A DNA stretch of 28,971 bases from JAAYBQ01 sp035403465 (GTDB lineage Bacteria; Spirochaetota; UBA4802; UBA5550). Position numbers and translations under genes: made by a program. Shown here piece after piece: positions 1-7,757 of the stretch. The stretch covers positions 1 to 28,971 of the forward strand of contig DAONFG010000041.1 of assembly GCA_035403465.1 (NCBI GenBank), given 5' to 3'. Each line of letters starts with the position of its first letter. Positions within the stretch are counted from its first letter, which is position 1. The notes under the pieces were generated by a model. The model made no database searches. It saw nothing but the letters and a program-made list of their open reading frames with translations, and was not told where the DNA came from.

Positions 1-1603
1 AGAGGCCTATACCCTCTGCTTTAAATTCTTTTGCCACAAGAGCATCCCTTTCCTGGTCCGCATTTGCCCTTACATTGAAATTTCCTATATGCTTCTCCAC
101 GATTGCAAGGAAATCGAGCAGACCATTATTTTTGAAATCAGGTTCAATCAGACCTACTTTATCAAGATAGATCGTAGGCTCTTCGTAATATGGAACATTT
201 ATCGAAATATAATCGCCTTCTTTTACACTTTTACCGCCAAGGGTAAAAGTGTTTCCCTTAATTTTCATTTCCGGCTGAACCATTGCCACCTTTCCAAGGC
301 TACGGGCAACAACAGGCGCATGTGATGAAAAGCCGCCCTCGCAGGTAACAACACCCTGTGCAACCTCGATAGCTTTTACGTCTTCCGCGAATGAGGATGT
401 AAGAACAAGTATCAAATTTGTGTCTCCACCTTTCATGATGGCTTTTTTATATTCCTCAAGAAGCTTTGGAGTCGAGAAGAAAACCCTGCCGATTGCTGCA
501 CCTGTAGATCCGGCAATACCACCTTTGATAGTTTTGGTATTTTTAATTGTCCGGGGATCAATAACCGGGTGGAGAAGCTCATTAAGCTGACCTGGTTTGA
601 TTGTTTTGATAAGAAACTCATCAGTAATGACTTTGCTCTTGTTGAGGTCAAGGAGAGTTTTTATCTGCGCCTGTGTTGATTTTTCATCAACCTCTCTCTG
701 TTCAACAAGCCAGAAATCCCCCTCTTCTATTGTAAACTTTATATTTCTTATTTCCTTAAAGTTTTCCTCAATCTTGCGAGCTATCTGTGAAAATTTATCG
801 TAATACTTTTTATCAATTTTCTTGATATCGTTGGCTTTGCCGCCTGAAAAATCGAATTCATTCTTGAGGAAGTCTCCCTGGATATCGCTGTCACCAGTGA
901 CAATATTTCTGGTAAAATAGCTCCCCGCATATGAATTCTCCCCCAGGTTTCCGTAAACCATTACCTGGATCATAATGGAGAGTGAATTATCAACGTCAAT
1001 GTCGGATTCGCAGTATCTCTCTGCTGATTTTTTCATTATGAAAACAAGTTGATCAAAAGGATCATCGCTGTAATCAGCACCGAATTCCTTTTTATATAAT
1101 TCTATAGTTTTTTTAATCTGATCAATTGTGGGTTTTTTTGAAAGTACTGACTCAATCCCTTTCACCTTTTCATCATTGAAATCATAAAGCTTCCTTGCGA
1201 TGTTCCGCATAAGAAAAAGATACTCGCCGTATGCAAAATCCTTCCCGGTATATTCACCAAAGGCTTCCACGGTATCATTGCTCATTCCTATATTGTGAAT
1301 AGATGGGAAAAAAGGAACATTAAGTTCAGAACTAAGAACAAGCTTGAGCATCATCGGCTTTTTGGAATCACCGAATTTCTTTTTTGTTTCCTTTTCGAGC
1401 TGTTCAATATATGAACTTATTTTTTCCTTGATATTCACCTGTGGAAGTTTCATGGTAAGGTCCGCATCGATGATAAAACCCGGAACTATGGGCAATCCCA
1501 TTGTGGCAAGTTCAATCGCCCTCCTGCCCCTTATACCGGTTTTTACAAGCACCTTTTCATTTACATCTTTAAGATCTTTATTAAAATATATGATATTACT
1601 CAT
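1..1603 (-). CDS. Pyruvate phosphate dikinase-like protein, C-terminal part outside the window
   Basis: The reading frame is open from ATG 1603 to the window edge (534 codons), preceded by a GAGGTAGG ribosome site. Residues 23-41 match the PPDK N-terminus (GLPIVPGF). Residues around 212-231 match its FTRN segment. GGFSSHAPVVAR near 423-434 is the phospho-histidine swivelling domain, with the catalytic His at 428. NVRANAD then EGIGL begins the PEP/pyruvate TIM barrel, where the window cuts it. Real PPDK interconverts pyruvate, ATP and Pi with PEP, AMP and PPi. Here several nucleotide-binding positions differ: the QDIEF segment reads RNIKF, LQTR reads VEQR, the VRSG arginine is replaced, and the AQGEDVV loop is missing. 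The His domain is intact. It may be a divergent or regulatory PPDK paralogue rather than a working dikinase. It starts 23 bases after the preceding gene, in the cfpA neighbourhood. Family call is firm; activity is uncertain. Confidence 0.85.
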   Translation of the reverse strand, partial: MSNIIYFNKDLKDVNEKVLVKTGIRGRRAIELATMGLPIVPGFIIDADLTMKLPQVNIKEKISSYIEQLEKETKKKFGDSKKPMMLKLVLSSELNVPFFPSIHNIGMSNDTVEAFGEYTGKDFAYGEYLFLMRNIARKLYDFNDEKVKGIESVLSKKPTIDQIKKTIELYKKEFGADYSDDPFDQLVFIMKKSAERYCESDIDVDNSLSIMIQVMVYGNLGENSYAGSYFTRNIVTGDSDIQGDFLKNEFDFSGGKANDIKKIDKKYYDKFSQIARKIEENFKEIRNIKFTIEEGDFWLVEQREVDEKSTQAQIKTLLDLNKSKVITDEFLIKTIKPGQLNELLHPVIDPRTIKNTKTIKGGIAGSTGAAIGRVFFSTPKLLEEYKKAIMKGGDTNLILVLTSSFAEDVKAIEVAQGVVTCEGGFSSHAPVVARSLGKVAMVQPEMKIKGNTFTLGGKSVKEGDYISINVPYYEEPTIYLDKVGLIEPDFKNNGLLDFLAIVEKHIGNFNVRANADQERDALVAKEFKAEGIGL

Positions 1604-1626
1604 TTACCTACCTCGCTTGTCAGTTG

Positions 1627-2679
1627 TTAGAACAGATTAAGTACGCGGCCTATGCCGAGCTTTAAAAACTGCGTATATCGCTGGCTTGCGCCTTCATAAA
1701 GGTATTTCTGGAGTTTAGAAACACCAATAATCTCCTCACCTGATACCTGGAAGAAAATAGAATCACCATGTTTAACTTTCCCCCATTTGAACAGAGAGTT
1801 TATATCATTGATAACCTCACCTTCATACATAATATGAACAGTGAGATCAGGATACTTAACCTGGTAGCTTTCCAGTATTTTTTTCCATGCTTCTACATTT
1901 CCATTATGAAACAGCTCATTGGAAACCTGAACGCCATATTTTGGGGTAATTGTCTTTTTCGATCCGCCAGCCTGGGGAGCTCTGCCCTGAATCTGCACTG
2001 ATGCAGATTCAGCAAGTGTCGGAGCTGTTGCCGGTGTGGCAGCAAATCTTGCAGCCGGACCTTCAGTTTCGGGCTGCATCTGGAAACCTGCATGATGCTG
2101 TTGCTGCGTCTTCTGTTGCGGCTGAGGTTTTGCTTTTGCCGGTGCTTTTTTAGGCACTATGGTTTTATCGATAAACTCTTTATTAATAAAAACATCTTTA
2201 CCTCCAACAAGAGCCTGGAGAGTTTTCATTGATTCAGTTTCAAGCTTGGAATTTTTTTCTTTAATAAATTTTGCATAAACGACTATCAGCTGGTCTTTAT
2301 GTATCTCCCTTGCCCTTTCCCAGCTGTCAGCATCTTTGGGATTTATTGCAAACCTGGCACCGTCGGGGGCATAATAAATAATTACCAGATCAAGGGCGCT
2401 CCACTTACATGTTTCATTGGCGATTTTTTCAAAGTCTGTTATTGTATTTTTCGCACTGAAAGAATGATATGAATAATTGAATTTATCCTTCAGAACCGCT
2501 CCGATAAGCGGCAATATCTGATCGCGGTTCAGCTCCTCTTCATCAAGCAGATTGTTGAGATAATCAGCTATATTATTAGTAGATTCTATTTCAGATACCG
2601 CATCATTGACCGCATAAAAATGTCTTAAAGCCTTGTTAAACGTAGCTTTAGAACCAAGAGAATAATAAGTGGTTTCCAT
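1627..2679 (-). CDS. Conserved-looking two-domain protein of unknown function
   Basis: This is a 350-residue soluble protein with no signal peptide or membrane segment. I chose ATG 2679 over ATG 2715 because GGGAGAG lies six bases before it. The N-terminal part (about 1-170) looks mixed alpha/beta. A linker at about 175-255 is rich in Pro, Gln, Ala and Lys. A compact C-terminal domain (about 256-350) includes FKWGKVKHGDSIFF and ends YTQFLKLGIGRVLNLF. I do not recognise either domain. It lies 23 bases upstream of the PPDK-like gene and downstream of the cfpA terminator, so it probably shares a transcript with the PPDK-like gene. By position it may correspond to the hypothetical gene between ppdK and cfpA in Treponema; that comparison is from memory. 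The flexible linker suggests an adaptor or scaffold, which is inference only. Confidence 0.75.
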   Translation of the reverse strand: METTYYSLGSKATFNKALRHFYAVNDAVSEIESTNNIADYLNNLLDEEELNRDQILPLIGAVLKDKFNYSYHSFSAKNTITDFEKIANETCKWSALDLVIIYYAPDGARFAINPKDADSWERAREIHKDQLIVVYAKFIKEKNSKLETESMKTLQALVGGKDVFINKEFIDKTIVPKKAPAKAKPQPQQKTQQQHHAGFQMQPETEGPAARFAATPATAPTLAESASVQIQGRAPQAGGSKKTITPKYGVQVSNELFHNGNVEAWKKILESYQVKYPDLTVHIMYEGEVINDINSLFKWGKVKHGDSIFFQVSGEEIIGVSKLQKYLYEGASQRYTQFLKLGIGRVLNLF

Positions 2680-2900
2680 ACGTGACTCTCCCATTTTTAT
2701 TATACATATGGGCATCTCTAATAACTGACTTATTAAAAAATGGCCTGCTTTATAACTGCTGATAAACTCAGAAGTTATGCATCTTCATCCACTTCCGGCT
2801 ACGGTATATGCGAGTTTTTAGAAATACCTATATCATATTGTACTTAGATTTAGTGAATATTTTCAAGTATTAAAAATAAAATGCAGCCCTTTTTTATAAA

Positions 2901-2928
2901 AAAAGGGGATGTTTTACATCCCCTTTTT
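2901..2928 (-). terminator. Rho-independent terminator after cfpA
   Basis: AAAAGGGGATG (2901-2911) pairs with CATCCCCTTTTT (2917-2928) across a five-base loop. Read on the minus strand, the stem is followed by a long U run. It lies 28 bases past the cfpA stop and separates cfpA from the next gene. The flanking A and T runs would also let it work on the plus strand. Confidence 0.85.
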
Positions 2929-2955
2929 ATTATCTATCAAATTAAATTCTTTCTT

Positions 2956-4923
2956 TTAAAGTTCTTTAAGACCTGAACTTCTCTTTTTGGATGGTTGCGA
3001 TTTGGGTGAAAGATCAATCGAACCTGTTATTTCAGGAAGATCAATATTCGCAGCCGAAGCATCCTGTTTGTATGCTGTTTCAAAAAGATCCTCACCAACT
3101 TCCTCTTCAACGAAAGACTGGGTTATATCGGAACGTACTGTGGATCTTCTTCTTGAATATGTAGCGAATGCAGCATCAGCAAAGCCCTTGGAAACACTAT
3201 ACAGGAACTCATTGAGCACATTTGCCATACCCTTAAGGATGTACTGCTTCCTCTTGATTGTTGTCAGGTCTATATCAAGTATAAGACCAGGCTGTATGTG
3301 ATGAGGATTTACTACATGGCAGAATACGTTGAATCTGTTTTCCATGAAGTTCAGTCTTTCATCAAGAATAACGCGTTCAACAGGGTTCTGATATCCATGT
3401 ATCTTCTGCAGGAACGCTTTAAGATAGTTCAGTTTCTGTTTCAGATTCTTGAACCTGTCTTCATATGTTCTGTTATTCTTTTCAACAAAAGAATTTTCAT
3501 TGTACATATCGCCTATTTCATTCCAGAGAGTTGAATCCGGATCATCTTCATATGCTTTTTTCTGTTTTTTCCATTCTTTGTTCATGAGTCTTGCACTAAG
3601 GTCATTGAAGTCAACAAGAGACCTGAACCTCTTCTTTGATTCGTAGTGTGCATGAACAACATCCCAGAGCATTCCTATTTCAGTACTGAATGCAGCTACC
3701 TGTTTGTCATACTCTTTCTTGGCTTCTTTAAGCTGGTTCTGGTCATAGTATGCCATCCTGATTGAATACCTTTCATCAGGGAGTACCATCGCATCAGTTT
3801 CTTCGTATTCACTGATACGGCATACCCTTGCGTTTTTCATGTTATCACATACCTGATAACCGAGCTTACTTGTGTCAAGAATTGATGTTATTGAATTGAT
3901 ACAGGTGTTATATCCCCTGTTCCTGATGTTCTCTTCGTCGATTATGTACTTGATGTTTTCCCTGATATTAAGCGGATCCATCTCTTCGACATCGATCTCT
4001 GCCCTGAGGCCCTCAATCTTATCAAGGAATTTCTTGGCTAGAATTGTATATCTTTTTGATTTTTCGTCTTCTTTATCATCATCTGTGAAATTCTCGATTC
4101 TCTTGACTCTTTCAAACATCTTTTCACTTGATGAAAGTTCGTTCTTGCCTTTATCAACAAGTTCATCATTAAACTGCTGAACCTGTTTGTCGATCAGATC
4201 ATGAATCTGTTTCTGAATAGTATCCTTCATGATAGATTCAACTGTTACCTGGTAGTGATACATGGGGCTTATAAGTTCGCTTTCAAGGATGTTGATTGAA
4301 AGTTTTACGTCATAAACATATTTGGGACGCAGTTCATTGTCTTTGAATACGCATTTGAGGATTGCATATGCGTTTTCACCCCTTACAAATGCACCGACGT
4401 CAGTCTTCTGCCTGAGTATCGAGTTTGTCTCTGTTTCGAGGTCGTTAACTCCCCTCTGGATGTGTCCCTGAAGGTGTCCATACATGTTAACAATTGATTT
4501 TTCAATTTCACCGGTGTGGAACTTGTCAGCGCCGCCGATCTTGTCGAGAATCTCAACTATCTCTTTCGGAGTATACCTTGCAAGACCCTTGGATTCCTCT
4601 TTATCAACAAAATCTCTGACTTTCTTGATAAATTCATCTTCCATTGTGACAGTGTATCTGTTAAACATGTTCACATAGGTCTGATTTATGTAGTTATAAA
4701 GCTTCTCTTTCAGACCGCCCATTACATCGAGTTCCTTGAGGACCTCTTCCGGGAGTTTTGTCTGGATCTGATTCAGAACTTTATCATAAGTCTCATTTAA
4801 AATGACCTGCGCTTCAGCGATTTTATCCCTTCCCTCCTGCGCAATTGATTCCCTTGAACCAACAGCACTCGGCATAGTCGGGTGTACTTTATTGGGGCTT
4901 TTGGGAAACTGAGTTATTGACAT
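2956..4923 (-). CDS. cfpA: Probable cytoplasmic filament protein CfpA
   Basis: This is a 655-residue, highly charged, mostly helical protein without signal peptide or membrane helix. That fits spirochaetal CfpA, a protein of about 79 kDa (roughly 680 residues in Treponema) that builds the ribbon of filaments running under the inner membrane along the cell. Lys/Glu-rich segments at about 25-150 and 290-350 look like coiled-coil material. A more basic tail (about 610-655) ends in KKRSSGLKEL. The start has a strong AAGGAGG site nine bases upstream. Neighbouring PPDK-like and vWA genes match the cfpA setting I recall from Treponema pallidum. It has its own terminator and a probable promoter in the 243-base gap upstream, as expected for an abundant structural protein. 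The name rests on length, composition and context, not on an alignment. Confidence 0.72.
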   Translation of the reverse strand: MSITQFPKSPNKVHPTMPSAVGSRESIAQEGRDKIAEAQVILNETYDKVLNQIQTKLPEEVLKELDVMGGLKEKLYNYINQTYVNMFNRYTVTMEDEFIKKVRDFVDKEESKGLARYTPKEIVEILDKIGGADKFHTGEIEKSIVNMYGHLQGHIQRGVNDLETETNSILRQKTDVGAFVRGENAYAILKCVFKDNELRPKYVYDVKLSINILESELISPMYHYQVTVESIMKDTIQKQIHDLIDKQVQQFNDELVDKGKNELSSSEKMFERVKRIENFTDDDKEDEKSKRYTILAKKFLDKIEGLRAEIDVEEMDPLNIRENIKYIIDEENIRNRGYNTCINSITSILDTSKLGYQVCDNMKNARVCRISEYEETDAMVLPDERYSIRMAYYDQNQLKEAKKEYDKQVAAFSTEIGMLWDVVHAHYESKKRFRSLVDFNDLSARLMNKEWKKQKKAYEDDPDSTLWNEIGDMYNENSFVEKNNRTYEDRFKNLKQKLNYLKAFLQKIHGYQNPVERVILDERLNFMENRFNVFCHVVNPHHIQPGLILDIDLTTIKRKQYILKGMANVLNEFLYSVSKGFADAAFATYSRRRSTVRSDITQSFVEEEVGEDLFETAYKQDASAANIDLPEITGSIDLSPKSQPSKKRSSGLKEL

Positions 4924-5043
4924 TATTAAAACCTCCTTGGTATATAACGAACAATGATTACTTCTTGTTTTTAATAAAATATTTTCTGCCTGTTTATGCT
5001 ACAATTCAGCAAAAATAATATTTAATTTTTCATAATAAAGTTA

Positions 5044-5071
5044 AAGATATCTACAATATTTGACATGTCAA
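5044..5071 (-). promoter_or_regulatory. Possible sigma-70 promoter for cfpA
   Basis: On the minus strand a perfect TTGACA (5071-5066) is followed, after 16 bases, by TATCTT (5049-5044), four of six matches to TATAAT. It would start a transcript about 115 bases before the cfpA start, leaving an AT-rich leader. The 4924-5166 gap shows no gene or other clear structure. Confidence 0.4.
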
Positions 5072-5166
5072 GATTTATTTTACAGAATCTTGAATCCTGA
5101 AAATTATTTTAAAAAAAATCCCTTACAGTCAAATATATCGGCATCTGCTTCAAAAGCAACATTACT

Positions 5167-6288
5167 TTATTCGGACAGATACCTGAAACTGAAATTTGAA
5201 GCCGTAAATATGTCGCCATTGTTAACAATACCGTCATATTCCTTATTCTTAAATCCAACTTCAAGACCCTCGGCATGCAAAAGCATCAGGACAACGCTGC
5301 CCTTCTGGCTTTTAGCCTTGAGACTGAAAGGAAACCTTGATTCAAAATCCCTGAGTTTTACGTTGCATCCCAGTACCCGGCCGACTATAATTTCACGTGC
5401 ACCCAGTGGAGCAAGATCAACCCTGTAGACTTCCGGTTTAAGCAGTTCATGATTCCAGTATTCCAGGCTCCCTTTTATCTGCAGTTTTTTCAGCCTGAGA
5501 TAGATGAAAAGTCCAATAAGTATTGCAAGTGCAAGGATTACAGCAATCGCAGGGATTACCTTCTGCTGGATAAAATTACGCTTATCCATGTCTGCTTTCA
5601 TATCCTCATTGATAGCCTTGTTCGGGTCAGAACCATCAAGAATCAGCGTCTTATCACTGACAGTTTGAAGATCAGTGCGGAACTGAGCAAGTGAAGATGA
5701 TATTTTACCTGTTTTTTCCATTTCTGAAAGATTAACCACATATATCCACCAGTCACTTCCCTGGTACTGTTCTGCTACTGATTTCAAAGTAAAAGTTTCC
5801 TTACCTGGAGGCGGATCGTCTAAACCGTCAGTCATTATTACAATGACAACCTCTCTTTTCTCACCTGATGCTGCATTTTCATCAGTCAGATTTTTTGCTA
5901 AGGCGAATACCTGCTGACACATGAGAAGCATATGCGTCCATGCTCCGTGAGCTTCGGTCATTGAAATATATTTTTTTAATATATCCTTATCATTCTGATC
6001 ATCGAGCATTATCCGCGGAAAGGCCTTTACTTCTTCATCGAATGTAACAAATGTAACCTTGTCGCCATCCTGAAGCTGTGTGTTAATATAAACGTTTACG
6101 CTGTTTTTGACAGTCTCAAAAATGTCGCGTGCGCCGCTGCCATAACCTTTCATACTTAGCGATGTATCGAGTACAAGAATTACATCCTTGTTCGAAGAAG
6201 CAGCATTTACATTAACCGGACTGAACAGAACAAACGAAAATGCCAGAATTAACAGAATAAACGAATAAAAACATCTTCTTATTTGCAT
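5167..6288 (-). CDS. Membrane-anchored von Willebrand factor A domain protein
   Basis: This protein has 373 residues. An N-terminal hydrophobic signal (about 8-30, ending VNVNAA) is followed by a vWA domain (about 34-215) with a complete metal site: D41-x-S43-x-S45, Thr118 and Asp154 in MTDGLDD. One membrane helix lies at about 245-265. A cytoplasmic beta-rich tail of about 105 residues follows (KPEVYRVDLAPLGAREIIVGR) and may be FHA-like. The vWA domain therefore faces the periplasm and should bind a protein ligand through Mg2+. I chose ATG 6288 because AGGTGA lies eight bases upstream; GTG 6300 would overlap that site. In Treponema a vWA protein (TP0750) is near cfpA and has been linked to host protein binding or proteolysis; this one is longer and may differ in role. 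It follows the 237-residue gene by 80 bases. Confidence 0.85.
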   Translation of the reverse strand: MQIRRCFYSFILLILAFSFVLFSPVNVNAASSNKDVILVLDTSLSMKGYGSGARDIFETVKNSVNVYINTQLQDGDKVTFVTFDEEVKAFPRIMLDDQNDKDILKKYISMTEAHGAWTHMLLMCQQVFALAKNLTDENAASGEKREVVIVIMTDGLDDPPPGKETFTLKSVAEQYQGSDWWIYVVNLSEMEKTGKISSSLAQFRTDLQTVSDKTLILDGSDPNKAINEDMKADMDKRNFIQQKVIPAIAVILALAILIGLFIYLRLKKLQIKGSLEYWNHELLKPEVYRVDLAPLGAREIIVGRVLGCNVKLRDFESRFPFSLKAKSQKGSVVLMLLHAEGLEVGFKNKEYDGIVNNGDIFTASNFSFRYLSE

Positions 6289-6368
6289 CACTGTAATCAC
6301 CTGATTTTTTTTTTAAAAATATAGCAAAATAGTGTAACTGTCAAGAATAATTAATTCAAACATTCAAA

Positions 6369-7082
6369 TTAAAATTCATTATATATCTTTTCACTCCGGA
6401 TATACTTTCTAAGATCAAACTCATCATCCCTGCTGATATCGAGGTATTCATTCATAAGTATTGTAAACCACGCCAGTGTATCCGCCCCGGTCTCAAGAGC
6501 AACAAAACTGCCGTTACCCTTATGCCAGTCTTTGATAATAATACCGTAGTTAAGGACTGCAAGAAGCTCAAGTTCCGATTCACCCTCGATTCCTTTGGAC
6601 ATATAGAAATTTATCACATCATTTTTTAAATCAATAAGCGGATAGGCCTTTCCGCAATCTGCTATAACAAATGAGGGGATGGAAAATGCGTTTTCAGATT
6701 CCGTAAACTTGTTTATCTTTTTTACTGTGACAATCCGGTTGAGGACATCTGCGAGCGTGTTTTTGACGAGGTCATCAACGAGAAAAAGTCCTCCATGTAT
6801 CAGTTCATAAGGGATATAACCGCTCATCAGCTTTGCGATATCCCTGCAGTATTCCCTGTATATGATAAAATCAGCACCATCGGGTGAAAATCCTGAACTG
6901 TCTATCGGTTTCAGTGAATCAATATTGAGACCGGAGGGAATTACCCCCCTGATTATTTCGGCAAGGGCTTTCCGGTCTATTTTCTGTGCCGTTTTTTTCG
7001 AACCCTTTGCTGCAGCAGTTGTAGTTGAAGCTGCTTTTTTAGATGCTTTTTTACTGAACCCGCTAAAGTACCCTTTTATCAT
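6369..7082 (-). CDS. Hypothetical protein with basic low-complexity N-terminus
   Basis: This 237-residue protein starts at an ATG preceded by AAAGGTGA six bases away. Residues 8-40 are almost only Lys, Ala, Ser and Thr, a flexible basic arm. The rest is a folded domain with SGFSPDGADFIIYREYC at about 63-79 and no membrane segment. I cannot assign a family; the SPDGADFIIY stretch is mildly suggestive of DUF6602-type proteins, but that is a guess. It is the first gene of the minus-strand run toward the vWA gene and cfpA. A hypothetical gene also sits near cfpA in Treponema as I recall it. The basic arm could bind nucleic acid or the membrane surface, which is inference. Confidence 0.7.
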   Translation of the reverse strand: MIKGYFSGFSKKASKKAASTTTAAAKGSKKTAQKIDRKALAEIIRGVIPSGLNIDSLKPIDSSGFSPDGADFIIYREYCRDIAKLMSGYIPYELIHGGLFLVDDLVKNTLADVLNRIVTVKKINKFTESENAFSIPSFVIADCGKAYPLIDLKNDVINFYMSKGIEGESELELLAVLNYGIIIKDWHKGNGSFVALETGADTLAWFTILMNEYLDISRDDEFDLRKYIRSEKIYNEF

Positions 7083-7151
7083 TATATCACCTTTAATTTC
7101 AAAAAAATACCAGTGTCAATTCCTTAACCATTTTGCAGAGTAATAGGCACT

Positions 7152-7181
7152 ATTCCCGCCGCCTTCGGCGACTGGGGGAAT
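7152..7181. repeat. Short GC-rich hairpin in the gap upstream of the 237-residue gene
   Basis: ATTCCC (7152-7157) pairs with GGGAAT (7176-7181), and GCCG/CGGC forms an inner stem around CCTT. It is clearly more GC-rich than the AT-rich DNA around it. It may be a leader structure of the gene starting at 7082 or a repeat copy. The rest of 7083-7289 shows nothing else I can name. Confidence 0.5.
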
Positions 7182-7289
7182 TAAATTACCATATTACACT
7201 AAAAAGTATTTTCAGGAATTAGTACTGAAAAAATACAGTTAGTTATTTCTTCTCTTCGATAAATCAATTGTTGTCAATTAAATAAATGG

Positions 7290-7366
7290 GGGTGTATAAA
7301 AACTCAGTTTTTATACACCCGGGAAGCCCTACAGGGCTTTTTGGGGGACCGGGACAGCCCCCTGTC
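7290..7366. repeat. Composite palindromic element (three hairpins)
   Basis: The first hairpin is a 15-bp palindrome, GGGTGTATAAAAACT (7290-7304), one central base, and its exact complement (7306-7320). The second is AAGCCC-TACA-GGGCTT (7324-7339) followed by TTT. The third is GGGGG (7343-7347) with CCCCC (7358-7362), or alternatively GACAG with CTGTC. The second and third hairpins resemble the element at 13970-14010. It has no coding capacity and looks like a dispersed intergenic repeat. It could act as a terminator or transcript stabiliser. Confidence 0.7.
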
Positions 7367-7505
7367 ACTTGAGGAAATTCTGTTTGCTGAAATATCAACA
7401 TTAATTCTGTCATGATATACACGGTTTGTATATATACTGGAAATCCTGGAGGATTTGTACGGGTCCAGGCTGTCATAAAAGTTATAATTCAATCCAATAA
7501 AAAGA

Positions 7506-7534
7506 TTGCCTAAAACAGCAGGGAAAACTTTATG
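7506..7534 (+). promoter_or_regulatory. Possible promoter of the 6S RNA
   Basis: TTGCCT (7506-7511), a 17-base spacer, and TTTATG (7529-7534) give a moderate sigma-70 match. The predicted start about six bases downstream falls at 7541, exactly where the closing stem of the folded RNA begins. Confidence comes from that agreement more than from the weak -10. Confidence 0.45.
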
Positions 7535-7540
7535 TACATG

Positions 7541-7710
7541 CCTGCGGTGTTCGCGTTAGCCTGCCGGGTTTTGAGCCTACTTTTCATTCGGGATCTCAAT
7601 ATCTGTGATCAAAGGTTGCGCTCCGAAAGGAGATGGCCGGATTTTACATGAGGGAACCCACCTGGTTATCCAGGTTCTATAAACCCCTGGCTACACGGCA
7701 CATGCGGGTA
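7541..7710 (+). ncRNA. ssrS: 6S RNA
   Basis: 6S RNA binds the housekeeping RNA polymerase holoenzyme by mimicking an open promoter and represses transcription when cells slow down. The 170-nt segment folds in the 6S pattern. CCTGCG (7541-7546) pairs with TGCGGG (7703-7708). GTG and TAGCC pair with GGCTACAC around a 5' bulge, TTCGCGT. GGGTTT..GAGCC pairs with GGTTC..AAACCC to close the central bubble. The bubble's 3' side carries the small hairpin ACCTGG-TTAT-CCAGGT. The far arm ends in CTCC-GAAA-GGAG. The order of sequence blocks (GTTCGC, GAGCC, TTTCAT, GCGCTCC, then GGTTC, GGCTACA) parallels Escherichia coli 6S RNA. A strong terminator follows six bases downstream. No protein frame fits this interval. 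Confidence 0.85.
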
Positions 7711-7715
7711 TTAAT

Positions 7716-7753
7716 AAAAAAAGAGAGGCTGCATAAACAGCCTCTCTTTTTTT
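7716..7753. terminator. Bidirectional terminator shared by nifJ and 6S RNA
   Basis: AAAAAAAGAGAGGCTG (7716-7731) pairs perfectly with CAGCCTCTCTTTTTTT (7738-7753) around a six-base loop. The T run ends the plus-strand 6S transcript, and the A run becomes the U run for the minus-strand nifJ transcript, whose stop codon is only four bases away. Confidence 0.9.
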
Positions 7754-7757
7754 ATTT

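Noticed and set aside
7264..7492. Two short minus-strand frames of 70 and 62 codons
   Set aside because: They run through the palindromic repeat, overlap each other and have no ribosome site.
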